DNA of 45,037 bases from contig NZBD01000013.1 in assembly GCA_002687735.1 (NCBI GenBank), positions 1-45,037 on the forward strand. The letters run 5' to 3'. The translations under genes were made by a program, and so were the position numbers. Source of the stretch: Candidatus Iainarchaeum sp. GTDB taxonomy: Archaea; Iainarchaeota; Iainarchaeia; Iainarchaeales; Iainarchaeaceae. The notes beneath the pieces were generated by a model. The model saw only the letters and a program-made list of their open reading frames with translations. It was not told the DNA's origin and did no database searches. This document shows positions 35,964 through 43,527 of this stretch, in pieces; position 1 is the stretch's first letter; each line of letters begins with the position of its first letter.

Positions 35964-38623
35964 TGAATAGAAATTTACTATTAATATTAGCACTTTTCGT
36001 GCTGTTGCCCAGTGCAATGGCGGCTTCAACAATTCTGATTGAGATTCAGGAAAATCCACAAACACTTGAAAATGAGCTTGTGGCTTCCAGCGTGTTTGAT
36101 GATGATGATTCTATTGAAAAAGTAGATCTTTTTGTAACCGGCACTTCAACAAATCAGTATACTTTTACTAATGTGGGGCAGGGAGACATTTTTGATATTC
36201 CTTTTAGTTCAACTGATACGGTTTCTTATAATTTTACTGATACTGACGGAACCACAATTGGTTTAGGGACTTTACTGATTGTTCAAACAGGTTCAGGGAA
36301 TCCTCCGGGGTGTGAGGGTGGATGTACAGTTGAAAAACCAACAAATCCTATTTCGTATGTGAGACTTGAACCAAGAATGGCGCCAGGAAACAGCGCTTAT
36401 TATGTGGATATGGTTGCTGAATTGAAAGACGGGTTTACAATTTCTTCTTTTGTAATGCGTTATGGTTTGAATCATAATTGGTCAAACCAAATAGGTAATG
36501 GGATTTTTGACGGTGAAAAATATATTTTAACTCTTGGGCCTTTTACGGATAAAATTTTTGTCAGAGGCAGGTTTGATGTTGTTGATACCGGAGGAATTAC
36601 TCATAGGAGAGGGCGTGCTAAATCATTTGAATTATTTTTGCCTGAGGATAATACCTGTAATATAAGTCAGGTAATTAGTGTTGCTCCGTATGCTGAAAAC
36701 CCTGAAATTGAATTAGAGGAAACAGCATCGTTTGCCAATTTAGGCGGCTTTTCATTTTTGACAGTTTCAGTGGATTCTGGAGGATTATTGGAAGCAACTA
36801 CCGTTGTTGATGATGACTTGAGCATTGAAAGAGTAGATGTATTTTATCAAGTTGGAGATAATGTTACTCAGATCACATATAATAATGTAGTGGAGGGTCA
36901 GGCTTTAGGATCTATTCCGTCAAGTGTTGATTTTTCATGGTATAACTATTATGATTTTGGAGGTTCATTTTCCAATATTTCAGTTCTAAATCAGTTTGTA
37001 GAGGAACAGCAGGAACCTCCTCTTCCTCCAAATCCTGACCCGCCGAGATATATAAAAAGCGGGCATCTGACTGCTGAGGTATCTTCTGATGGAAAATCAT
37101 TTGAAATAACAGTGGTTGTGCCAAAAGTTAGTAAAGACCCTGATGTTCCTGATGGTGTAAAAGCAGTTTACAGAGTTGATGGAGGCGAAAAAAGATTTGT
37201 GGAGTTAGTTGACACAGGGAATACTTACACTGCATCAGTTGGAGTTTTTGATGGGGAAGTTACAATAACCGGCTCTGCAACTGCTGAAGGGCCTGAAGGA
37301 AAACAATGGCGTAACATTGCTGCTGGCTGGTTTTCATTAGTTCTTGGGGAACAATTGCAGTGTGTAGAGCTTTGCAATGACAACGTTGATAATGATAATG
37401 ATGGTTTGGTTGATGAAGATTGTGTACTGCTTCCTGAATTGTTCTTCTTCAACAAGAATATTCCTTATTATTCACTTTCAAGCCAGCCAATACAAGCCGA
37501 TGTAACAATCAAAAACAGTGGGCTTTCAAATTCATCAGGATTCAGCGTTGGATTTTATTTAAATGATGAATTAGTTTCAACACAACCAGTTTCTTCTTTA
37601 GGGAGAGATGTAGCTGAAAAAGTTTCTTTTGAAATACCTTATGCTGAAAGTTATGAAGGAGAAAATGAAGCAAGAGTTGTAATTGATCCAGATAACGAAA
37701 TTTCTGAAATGATTGAATTAAATAACATTTACATTCAGGAAATAATTATAGGGCCTAACTTTTTCGATGTTGAATTAAACGCAAACGATTCTCATTTCCC
37801 CGGAGATATAAGACAAGTAATAGTCATGGATGCTTACGGAATAATAGTAAGCGATGCTGATTTAGAAATTACTGTTCCAAACGGCCAGATAATAACTCTG
37901 AAAACCGATTCTGATGGAAAGGCAGAATTCCTGCTTCCTGTTTCTGGTACTTATAGTATTAAAATTACCAAAGAAAAATTCATTCCGTTTGAAGGAAAGT
38001 TTGCAATTGCAGAAATTGTTGTAACCGGATTAAGGGAAATTCTTCCAATTGGAGAATCACAGGAATTAATTATTGAAAACACAGCCCAAAAAAAACTGAC
38101 CAGCGGAACATTAGAAGTAAGTCTTCCTGAAGGAACAACTCTGAACTATGATCTTAGTACAACTCCAGTAATAATTTTCGAAGTAACCCAGCAGGGAAAG
38201 TATGCTTTAAAAATTGTAAGAAACGAACTTGTGATTTATGAATCAGATTTCCTTGCAACCAGAATAATAGAATCAATATTATTTGGTCAGGGTTCATTGA
38301 TTGATTTATTATTCGGGCCAATAATTCGGACACCGACATTATTCTTATTGCTAATAATTCTCGCTGCTTTGAGTTCTTACTTTGCTTACTCAAAAGCACC
38401 AATGTTCTTCAGAAAAGGAGCCAAAGGAACAACCGAGAAAAAAATCGAACAGGCAATGCGTGTAGGAATAGCTTTCACCTATTTCCTGTTGCCATTCCAG
38501 TTTGACAGGATGTTTGGATTCAATGCAGGATTGATGATAATCTTCCTAGAAGTGGTAGCTCTCCTGATCTATGAGTATTACTTGAAGCAGATTAAGGGCA
38601 GAAAAGCGATTAGGGTTAAGTAA
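35960..38623 (+). CDS. Membrane-anchored surface protein with CARDB-like and MopE-like motifs, coupled to the giant gene
   Basis: An 887-residue protein that starts inside the stop of the giant gene (ATGA), with GGTGAAAG just upstream; a second ATG follows immediately at 35963. It has a signal peptide (NLLLILALFVLLPSAMA), two similar beta-rich halves each with a DDDxSIEKVD/DDLSIERVD segment, a calcium-type motif CNDNVDNDNDGLVDEDC near residue 470, a CARDB-like domain (about 480-600), a carboxypeptidase-regulatory-like beta domain (about 600-690), and three hydrophobic segments in the last 110 residues (FLLLIILAALSSYFAY and two more). It shares CARDB and MopE-like motifs with the giant protein, which lacks an anchor. 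An anchoring or assembly role is therefore likely, by inference. Confidence 0.85.
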   Translation: MMNRNLLLILALFVLLPSAMAASTILIEIQENPQTLENELVASSVFDDDDSIEKVDLFVTGTSTNQYTFTNVGQGDIFDIPFSSTDTVSYNFTDTDGTTIGLGTLLIVQTGSGNPPGCEGGCTVEKPTNPISYVRLEPRMAPGNSAYYVDMVAELKDGFTISSFVMRYGLNHNWSNQIGNGIFDGEKYILTLGPFTDKIFVRGRFDVVDTGGITHRRGRAKSFELFLPEDNTCNISQVISVAPYAENPEIELEETASFANLGGFSFLTVSVDSGGLLEATTVVDDDLSIERVDVFYQVGDNVTQITYNNVVEGQALGSIPSSVDFSWYNYYDFGGSFSNISVLNQFVEEQQEPPLPPNPDPPRYIKSGHLTAEVSSDGKSFEITVVVPKVSKDPDVPDGVKAVYRVDGGEKRFVELVDTGNTYTASVGVFDGEVTITGSATAEGPEGKQWRNIAAGWFSLVLGEQLQCVELCNDNVDNDNDGLVDEDCVLLPELFFFNKNIPYYSLSSQPIQADVTIKNSGLSNSSGFSVGFYLNDELVSTQPVSSLGRDVAEKVSFEIPYAESYEGENEARVVIDPDNEISEMIELNNIYIQEIIIGPNFFDVELNANDSHFPGDIRQVIVMDAYGIIVSDADLEITVPNGQIITLKTDSDGKAEFLLPVSGTYSIKITKEKFIPFEGKFAIAEIVVTGLREILPIGESQELIIENTAQKKLTSGTLEVSLPEGTTLNYDLSTTPVIIFEVTQQGKYALKIVRNELVIYESDFLATRIIESILFGQGSLIDLLFGPIIRTPTLFLLLIILAALSSYFAYSKAPMFFRKGAKGTTEKKIEQAMRVGIAFTYFLLPFQFDRMFGFNAGLMIIFLEVVALLIYEYYLKQIKGRKAIRVK

Positions 38624-38693
38624 ATTGTATACTGTGCTTACATTTAAATTCCTATAATTCCTATTAATTACACAATTTTGAGGTGTTTTTGGT

Positions 38694-39677
38694 TTGAAAG
38701 TAGCTATCAATGGTTTTGGAAGAATAGGAAAACTAGTTTTAAGATACGGAATTAAAGAAAAAATCGATTGGGTTATTAATCATCCAAGAGGAATCGAGAG
38801 TGCTGAGCGTGTTTTTAAGTATGATTCTGTTCAGGGAAAATTTCCCGGAAAAGTAAAAATTGATGGCGATAACTTAGTAATTGACGGAAAAAAAGTGAAA
38901 GTTATTTCTGAAAAAGTTACCCCTGATAAACTACCGTGGAAAAAACTCGGAGTTGATGTGGTAATAGAAAGCACTGGTGCTTTCAGAAAAAAAGAAGATG
39001 CAAAAGGCCATATAAAAGCCGGAGCAAAAAAAGTTGTAATAAGTGCGCCAGGAAAAGGCGATATCGAAAGTTTTGTAATGGGAGTAAACTCAGACGATTT
39101 AAATAAAAGTGATGCAATAATTGACAATGCTTCCTGCACTACAAACTGTTTAATGCCGGTTCTAAGAGTTCTAACTGATAAATTTGGAATTGAAAAAGGA
39201 TTCATGACAACAATCCACGGTTATACCGGAGACCAAAATCTTGTTGATGGCACTCATAAAGATCCAAGAAGAGCAAGGGCTGCGGCGGTTAACATTATTC
39301 CAACAACAACCGGTGCTACAAAGGCTGCAGGAAAAGTTATTCCTGAATTAAAAGGAAAGCTTGATGGAAAAGCAATCAGAGTTCCTGTTCCAACTGGTTC
39401 TTTAGTTGATGTTACAGTGATTCTTGGAAAAGAAACAAGTGTTGAAGAAGTTAATTCTGCAATGAAAAAAGCTTCAGAAGGATACTTGAAAGGCATCCTT
39501 GAATACACAGAAGAACCAATAGTTTCAACTGATGTTATTGGGAATACTCATTCAAGTATTTTCGATGCTGAATTAACAAAAGTTCTCGGAAACATGGTTC
39601 AGGTTGTTTCTTGGTATGACAATGAAGCAGGCTATTCTAAAAGAACAGTTGATTTGGTTAAGAGTTTGAAATTGTGA
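38694..39677 (+). CDS. gap: Class I (bacterial-type) glyceraldehyde-3-phosphate dehydrogenase
   Basis: A 327-residue phosphorylating GAPDH of the bacterial/eukaryotic class, not the class II enzyme typical of most archaea. Evidence is INGFGRIGK at the N-terminus, NASCTTNC with catalytic Cys148, His175 in TTIHGYT, RRARAAAVNIIPT, and the ending SWYDNEAGYSKR. It interconverts glyceraldehyde 3-phosphate and 1,3-bisphosphoglycerate. At the end of the second strand the NAD-selecting Asp (usually IND) is replaced: the sequence reads VINHPRG with His30 and Arg32, which would favour or permit NADP. It starts at TTG with AGGTG eight bases upstream. The pgk gene for the next glycolytic step lies 1.3 kb downstream. 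Confidence 0.95.
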   Translation: MKVAINGFGRIGKLVLRYGIKEKIDWVINHPRGIESAERVFKYDSVQGKFPGKVKIDGDNLVIDGKKVKVISEKVTPDKLPWKKLGVDVVIESTGAFRKKEDAKGHIKAGAKKVVISAPGKGDIESFVMGVNSDDLNKSDAIIDNASCTTNCLMPVLRVLTDKFGIEKGFMTTIHGYTGDQNLVDGTHKDPRRARAAAVNIIPTTTGATKAAGKVIPELKGKLDGKAIRVPVPTGSLVDVTVILGKETSVEEVNSAMKKASEGYLKGILEYTEEPIVSTDVIGNTHSSIFDAELTKVLGNMVQVVSWYDNEAGYSKRTVDLVKSLKL

Positions 39678-39685
39678 TTTTTTTT

Positions 39686-39922
39686 ATGGAAATAAGAATT
39701 ACTTTGCATGCTAAGGAAAGAATGAAGAAATATGGTCTGATTGAGTTGCAGGTGAAGAACTGTGTTAACAATCCTGACATCGTTGTTGAGGGTAAAAGCA
39801 ATAGGAAGATTGCTCAGAAGAGGATTAATGGTTATGTGCTAAGGGTTATATACGAGAAACATGACAATGTTTATGTTGTGATAACAACTTACAAGGCAAA
39901 ACGTGAAAGATATGAAATATAA
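39686..39922 (+). CDS. DUF4258 protein, likely RelE/ParE-like toxin of a toxin-antitoxin pair
   Basis: A 78-residue protein from the ATG at 39686. A GTG at 39674 overlapping the gap stop is possible, but IFFM before the ATG is not family-like. It reads ITLHAKERMKKYGL, then a middle Val-x-x-Pro region, and ends VLRVIYEKHDNVYVVITTYKAKRERYE, the DUF4258 pattern (His-Ala-x-x-R-M near the start, VIT-x-Y-K near the end). DUF4258 proteins have a RelE-like small fold and are usually considered toxins, often paired with DUF2283 proteins as here. The activity is not demonstrated. It is followed by the DUF2283 gene with an 11-base overlap. Confidence 0.82.
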   Translation: MEIRITLHAKERMKKYGLIELQVKNCVNNPDIVVEGKSNRKIAQKRINGYVLRVIYEKHDNVYVVITTYKAKRERYEI

Positions 39923-40115
39923 ATATGACAAGGAAACGGATATTTTAGTAATAGAACTCAGCATGGATAAACCTGACTTTGCCGAACAAAAAGACAATAT
40001 TATTACTCATTATGACAAGAACAATAAACCAGTTGAAATAGAAATTCTGGGTGCTAGTAAAGCTACAAAAGAAATGCTAAAAGCAATCGATACCCAAACA
40101 ACTGTAAGTGCCTAA
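39912..40115 (+). CDS. DUF2283 protein, likely antitoxin partner
   Basis: A 67-residue protein matching DUF2283: MKYKYDKETDILVIELS, an acidic stretch, then HYDKNNKPVEIEILGASK, the family's hallmark. The track start is a GTG at 39903; the ATG at 39912 fits the family's beginning and is preferred. Its start lies inside the end of the DUF4258 gene, so the two are co-translated. It ends next to the convergent pgi gene. The toxin-first, antitoxin-second order is the reverse of many classic systems, but is common for RelE/HigB-like pairs. Confidence 0.82.
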   Translation: MKYKYDKETDILVIELSMDKPDFAEQKDNIITHYDKNNKPVEIEILGASKATKEMLKAIDTQTTVSA

Positions 40116-40116
40116 C

Positions 40117-40881
40117 TTATTGTTTCCTGTACTCAGCAAACTTCTTCAAATACTTTTGTGGTTTTGATAACCATTCAAATTTTTTAGGATTCTTAATTGC
40201 ATCAGGATACATAGGTCTTGAATTAGAATAACCAAATTCAGGAAAACTCTTGGAAGAAATTAATTGCACAGGAGGATTTTTTTTATACTTTTTGTTTTTC
40301 ACAAAACCCTTTGATGTTTCGTACCATTGGGCTCCTTGTAACTTTTCAATCGGCCCATAATTGCTTTTGAATCCCGGATAAACCCAGTTAGCCATTACTA
40401 ATGGTTCTTTGGAAGAAGGATTTACAGTTACATGCGCAAATCCCGGAAGCATCAAACATTTATCTCCTGGTTTTGCATCAAAAACCAAAAATTCAGAGCC
40501 ATTCTGTAAAAGATAATGAGCATGACCAGATAAAATCTCATAAAGTTCCGGCCACCAAGTTTTTGTTTTAGGAACCTTTGGATGATAATGCCCAAAAGTT
40601 TTGTTTGGTTCATCACCCACATTAAAAGCCGGTAAAATCGTAATATCAAACCTAAGATTATTAGCCATTATTTTTTTACGGTCTTTTTCCATTGCAACAT
40701 CTCGGTACATATCATAAAACTCTTTCGGAGCCTTAGCTTTTGGATTTTTCAGAACAGCAGCCATTCTCTCCCTTGTACGGCCTTCAGGAACCACTTTTTT
40801 CATGCCTTTTCCAAAAACAAGCTTATTTCCTTTGAGTTTTATTGGCAAACCGCTAATTTTCCTCAAATCTGTTATATTCAT
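40117..40881 (-). CDS. pgi: Archaeal cupin-type glucose-6-phosphate isomerase, C-terminally extended
   Basis: A cupin-fold isomerase converting glucose 6-phosphate and fructose 6-phosphate, the archaeal type unrelated to the bacterial enzyme. The metal site shows as FGHYHPKV with a Glu in PELYEILSGHAHYLLQ, and a later His in LPGFAHVTVNP. Family members are usually about 190 residues; this one is 254, with 60 or so extra C-terminal residues rich in Lys and aromatics. The track start (40923) is an ATG 14 codons upstream. I prefer the ATG at 40881, because a TATA-like agtatatattca lies about 26 bases before it, inside the longer reading, which fits a leaderless transcript. Divergent from pgk. 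Confidence 0.88.
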   Translation of the reverse strand: MNITDLRKISGLPIKLKGNKLVFGKGMKKVVPEGRTRERMAAVLKNPKAKAPKEFYDMYRDVAMEKDRKKIMANNLRFDITILPAFNVGDEPNKTFGHYHPKVPKTKTWWPELYEILSGHAHYLLQNGSEFLVFDAKPGDKCLMLPGFAHVTVNPSSKEPLVMANWVYPGFKSNYGPIEKLQGAQWYETSKGFVKNKKYKKNPPVQLISSKSFPEFGYSNSRPMYPDAIKNPKKFEWLSKPQKYLKKFAEYRKQ

Positions 40882-40900
40882 GCTAGAATTAAGACAATTA

Positions 40901-40916
40901 TGAATATATACTTTAG
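40901..40916 (-). promoter_or_regulatory. pgi: TATA-like box for pgi
   Basis: On the minus strand ctaaagtatatattca is centred about 26 bases ahead of the ATG at 40881, as expected for a leaderless archaeal transcript. This supports the shorter pgi start. Confidence 0.55.
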
Positions 40917-40954
40917 CCTGCATTCTTCAAGTATAATCTGGCTTTGGTGAGCTC

Positions 40955-42151
40955 TTGAAATACAAAAGTGTTTTTGATTTTGATCTGAAAGGAAAAACTG
41001 TTTTTATGAGGACAGACCTCAACAGTTCAGTTGTTGAGGGAAGAGTTGTAATTTCTTCAAGGTTAAGAGAACACTCCAAAACAATTTATGCATTAAGTGA
41101 AGAGGGGGCCAAAGTTGTTGTGTTAAGCCATCAGGGAAGGCCCAGCGAAAAAGGTTTTATTTCATTGAAAAGACATTCTGATCACATCAGAAAATTTATT
41201 GACAAACCACTTAAATTTGTAAAATGGGAAGATGATTTTGAAAAAGAAATAAAATCTCTGAAAGATGGCGAAGTAATAATTTTGGATAATACTCGTTTTT
41301 TGAAAGATGAACAAACAAAAAAAACTCCGGAAGAGCATGCTAAAGACGAAACAATAAAAAAATTAGGTGCTTTAGGAAACCTGTTTGTGCAGGATGCTTT
41401 AAGTGTCTGTCACAGACCGCATGCAACTGTCGTTGGTTTCAAAAAATACATGCCTTGTGTTGTGGGGCCTGTTCTTGAAAAGGAACTTGAAGCTCTGGAA
41501 AAACTTGAAGATGGAACAAGCAATGGAAAACTTTTGATTCTCGGAGGATCAAAACTAAAAGATTCAATTAAACTTCTCAAAGGAATGCTGGAAAACGGCA
41601 GAACCAATAAAGTATGCATTGGCGGATTGTTTGGAGAACTTTTCATAAAAGCAAACGGAATAAATTTTGGCGCTAAGGACTCTTTTTTCACTGAAAAAGG
41701 TTTTGATGAACTTGTTCCAAAAGCAAAAGAACTTCTTGATAAATATTCCGACAAAATCATATTACCGCAGGATCTTGGAATGGAAGATAACAAAAAAAGA
41801 AAAGAAATTAAAGTGGAAGAACTCCCATCGGATTTAAATCCTATGGATATTGGCACTGAAACAACTGAAACTTTCAAAAAAGAAATCAGAGCTTCTAAAG
41901 TTGTTGTTTTTAATGGCCCAATGGGTGTTTATGAAAAGGAAAAATTTTCGGTTGGAACAAAGAAAGTTATGGAAGCACTTGCATTTCATAGGTGTTATTC
42001 AATAATAGGTGGTGGAGACACAGAACGTGCCCTAACAAGCTTTGGATTAGTTCCGCAGGACTTTTCTCATGTTTCATTAGCAGGAAAAGCACTCTTACAA
42101 TACCTTTCAGGAATTCCGCTTGCGGGTCTGGAAATTTTAGAAACGAATTAG
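40955..42151 (+). CDS. pgk: Phosphoglycerate kinase, with altered glycine loops
   Basis: A 398-residue PGK of usual archaeal length. It makes ATP and 3-phosphoglycerate from 1,3-bisphosphoglycerate. Signatures: VFMRTDLN at the N-terminus, LSHQGRP, LDNTRFLKDE, HRPHATVVG, GGSKLKDS, VFNGPMGVYE and GGGDTERA. Several normally strict positions differ: DLNVP is DLNSS, the DAFGTAHR region is DALSVCHR, and the late STGGGA loop is SLAGKA. The remaining motifs suggest it is still active, but its kinetics may be unusual. The start is TTG with GGTGA a few bases upstream. It forms a divergent pair with pgi and lies near gap, so three glycolytic genes group here. Confidence 0.93.
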   Translation: MKYKSVFDFDLKGKTVFMRTDLNSSVVEGRVVISSRLREHSKTIYALSEEGAKVVVLSHQGRPSEKGFISLKRHSDHIRKFIDKPLKFVKWEDDFEKEIKSLKDGEVIILDNTRFLKDEQTKKTPEEHAKDETIKKLGALGNLFVQDALSVCHRPHATVVGFKKYMPCVVGPVLEKELEALEKLEDGTSNGKLLILGGSKLKDSIKLLKGMLENGRTNKVCIGGLFGELFIKANGINFGAKDSFFTEKGFDELVPKAKELLDKYSDKIILPQDLGMEDNKKRKEIKVEELPSDLNPMDIGTETTETFKKEIRASKVVVFNGPMGVYEKEKFSVGTKKVMEALAFHRCYSIIGGGDTERALTSFGLVPQDFSHVSLAGKALLQYLSGIPLAGLEILETN

Positions 42152-42152
42152 A

Positions 42153-42162
42153 TTTTTATATC
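42153..42162 (+). promoter_or_regulatory. TATA-like box for the 47-residue membrane peptide
   Basis: tttttatatc directly after the pgk stop, about 25 bases before the ATG at 42182. Confidence 0.4.
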
Positions 42163-42181
42163 TGTGAGGCATTTGTTATAC

Positions 42182-42325
42182 ATGGATCTCAAAACAATTC
42201 TGAAATTTGCGTTTATTGTCATTCTTATGATTGCATTCCTCTATTTTAGAATCAACCTGACTTTGTCTACCTTGATTGTAACTGCCGTTACTATTGCCCT
42301 ATTTTGGAGATGGATTGTGAAATAA
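42182..42325 (+). CDS. 47-residue small membrane protein (not in the ORF track)
   Basis: A short reading frame from ATG at 42182 to TAA at 42323-42325. The protein has two hydrophobic segments, LKFAFIVILMIAFLYF and STLIVTAVTIALFW, with a short polar link and ends in RWIVK. A TATA-like tttttatatc lies about 25 bases before the ATG, and GTGAGG about 12 bases before it. It fills most of the gap between pgk and the convergent coaBC gene. Nothing identifies a function. The regular two-helix layout argues for a real peptide rather than a chance frame, but AT-rich DNA can yield such frames by chance. Confidence 0.5.
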   Translation: MDLKTILKFAFIVILMIAFLYFRINLTLSTLIVTAVTIALFWRWIVK

Positions 42326-42328
42326 AAC

Positions 42329-43432
42329 CTAAATCAGGCTAACTATTTTTCCAGCAATCTTTTCCTTAGTTCCTTTAACAAAAACAGTTTTTTCCCTTGA
42401 AACAATCAACATTTCGCTTTTATCAGAACCGGTAGGATTCTTGGAAACATCATTAACAACAACCATTTGCAATTTGTTTTTTTTCAAAAATTCTTTACCA
42501 ATTTTCCCCAATTCTTTTTTACTCTTGTTAGTTTCTGCTTTAAAAGCAATTATTTTTAATTCCGGAAACTTCTCGCGAACTTCACTTAAAAGTTTTTTTG
42601 CAGGAACTAATTCTAAATTAATTTTTTTAGAACTTGGAATTTTGTTTTTTTGTTCTTTTGCTTCAAAATCATTAATTGCTGCAGGTAAAACAAAATAATC
42701 GGCTTTAGGAAGTTCTTTCATTATTTCAGAATAAAATTTTTCATGCTCCGTTCCTTCAACCAAAGAAACAGTAGCTCCGTTTAGCAAAAGTTCGTGTTCC
42801 AAAGCTTTTCCCATTTTTCCGGAGGATAAATTAGTAATAATCCTCATAGGGTCAATTTGAGAATAGGTAGCTCCGTTTCCTAAAAGGATTTTTTTCCCTT
42901 CAAGTTTTTTTTTACCTAAAGCTTTCTCTACTTCCAAAACAATTTTTTCAACAGGAGCAAGTTTTGCTTTTTCTTCTTCCACTAAAGGCTCAATTATTTT
43001 AATTCTTTTTTCCTTTTCAAGTAATTCTAAATTTTTTTGCACAATCGGATGCTCATACATAGGTTCGTGCATTGCAGGAGCAATAAGAACTGGTTTTTTA
43101 GAACCGATTGCAATTGTTGCAAAAGTTGTGATAGGAGTATCATCAATAGCCATTGCGATTTTTGAAATAGTATTAGCTGTAGCAGGAGCAATAATCATTA
43201 AATCAGCCTTGCCTTTCTTCCCAAAGAATTTAACATGCTCAACTTTACCAGTGATTTGAGTAATAACTGAATTTCCAGAAGCCCATTCCATTGCATCTTT
43301 AGTAATAATTCCTTCAGCCCCCTTGCTCATAAGAACCTGAACACTAAAACCTTTTTTTCTCAGAACCCTAACAAGATCAAAAGCGCGTATAGCAGCTATG
43401 CTTCCGCAAATCCCCAAAACAATGGTTTTCAT
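42329..43432 (-). CDS. coaBC: Bifunctional phosphopantothenate-cysteine ligase / phosphopantothenoylcysteine decarboxylase
   Basis: A 367-residue CoaBC fusion, two consecutive steps of coenzyme A synthesis. The N-terminal FMN-dependent decarboxylase domain (about 1-175) has GICGSIAAIRAFDLVR, VEHVKFFGKKGKADLMIIAPATANTISKIA (including the likely catalytic His in VEHV) and APAMHEPMYEHP. The C-terminal ligase domain has NGATYSQIDPMRIITNLSSGKMG and ends normally; the nucleotide-binding segment ADYFVLPAAINDF is visible. The usual GITGGIAAYK start reads GICGSIAAIR here. A TATA-like ttatac lies about 28 bases upstream, giving a near-leaderless transcript. Convergent with pgk and the small peptide gene. 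Confidence 0.93.
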   Translation of the reverse strand: MKTIVLGICGSIAAIRAFDLVRVLRKKGFSVQVLMSKGAEGIITKDAMEWASGNSVITQITGKVEHVKFFGKKGKADLMIIAPATANTISKIAMAIDDTPITTFATIAIGSKKPVLIAPAMHEPMYEHPIVQKNLELLEKEKRIKIIEPLVEEEKAKLAPVEKIVLEVEKALGKKKLEGKKILLGNGATYSQIDPMRIITNLSSGKMGKALEHELLLNGATVSLVEGTEHEKFYSEIMKELPKADYFVLPAAINDFEAKEQKNKIPSSKKINLELVPAKKLLSEVREKFPELKIIAFKAETNKSKKELGKIGKEFLKKNKLQMVVVNDVSKNPTGSDKSEMLIVSREKTVFVKGTKEKIAGKIVSLI

Positions 43433-43527
43433 GCATTATTTTCGAGTGAAAAACAGTATAAATGAGTTCCATCAATTATTTTTGCTTTCCAGTTAAGCTT
43501 TAATTTAGTCTAATCTTTATTCTAAGC

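Noticed and set aside
38694-39677. Archaeal class II GAPDH
   Set aside because: The NASCTTNC, HGYT and SWYDNEAGYS motifs are those of class I enzymes.
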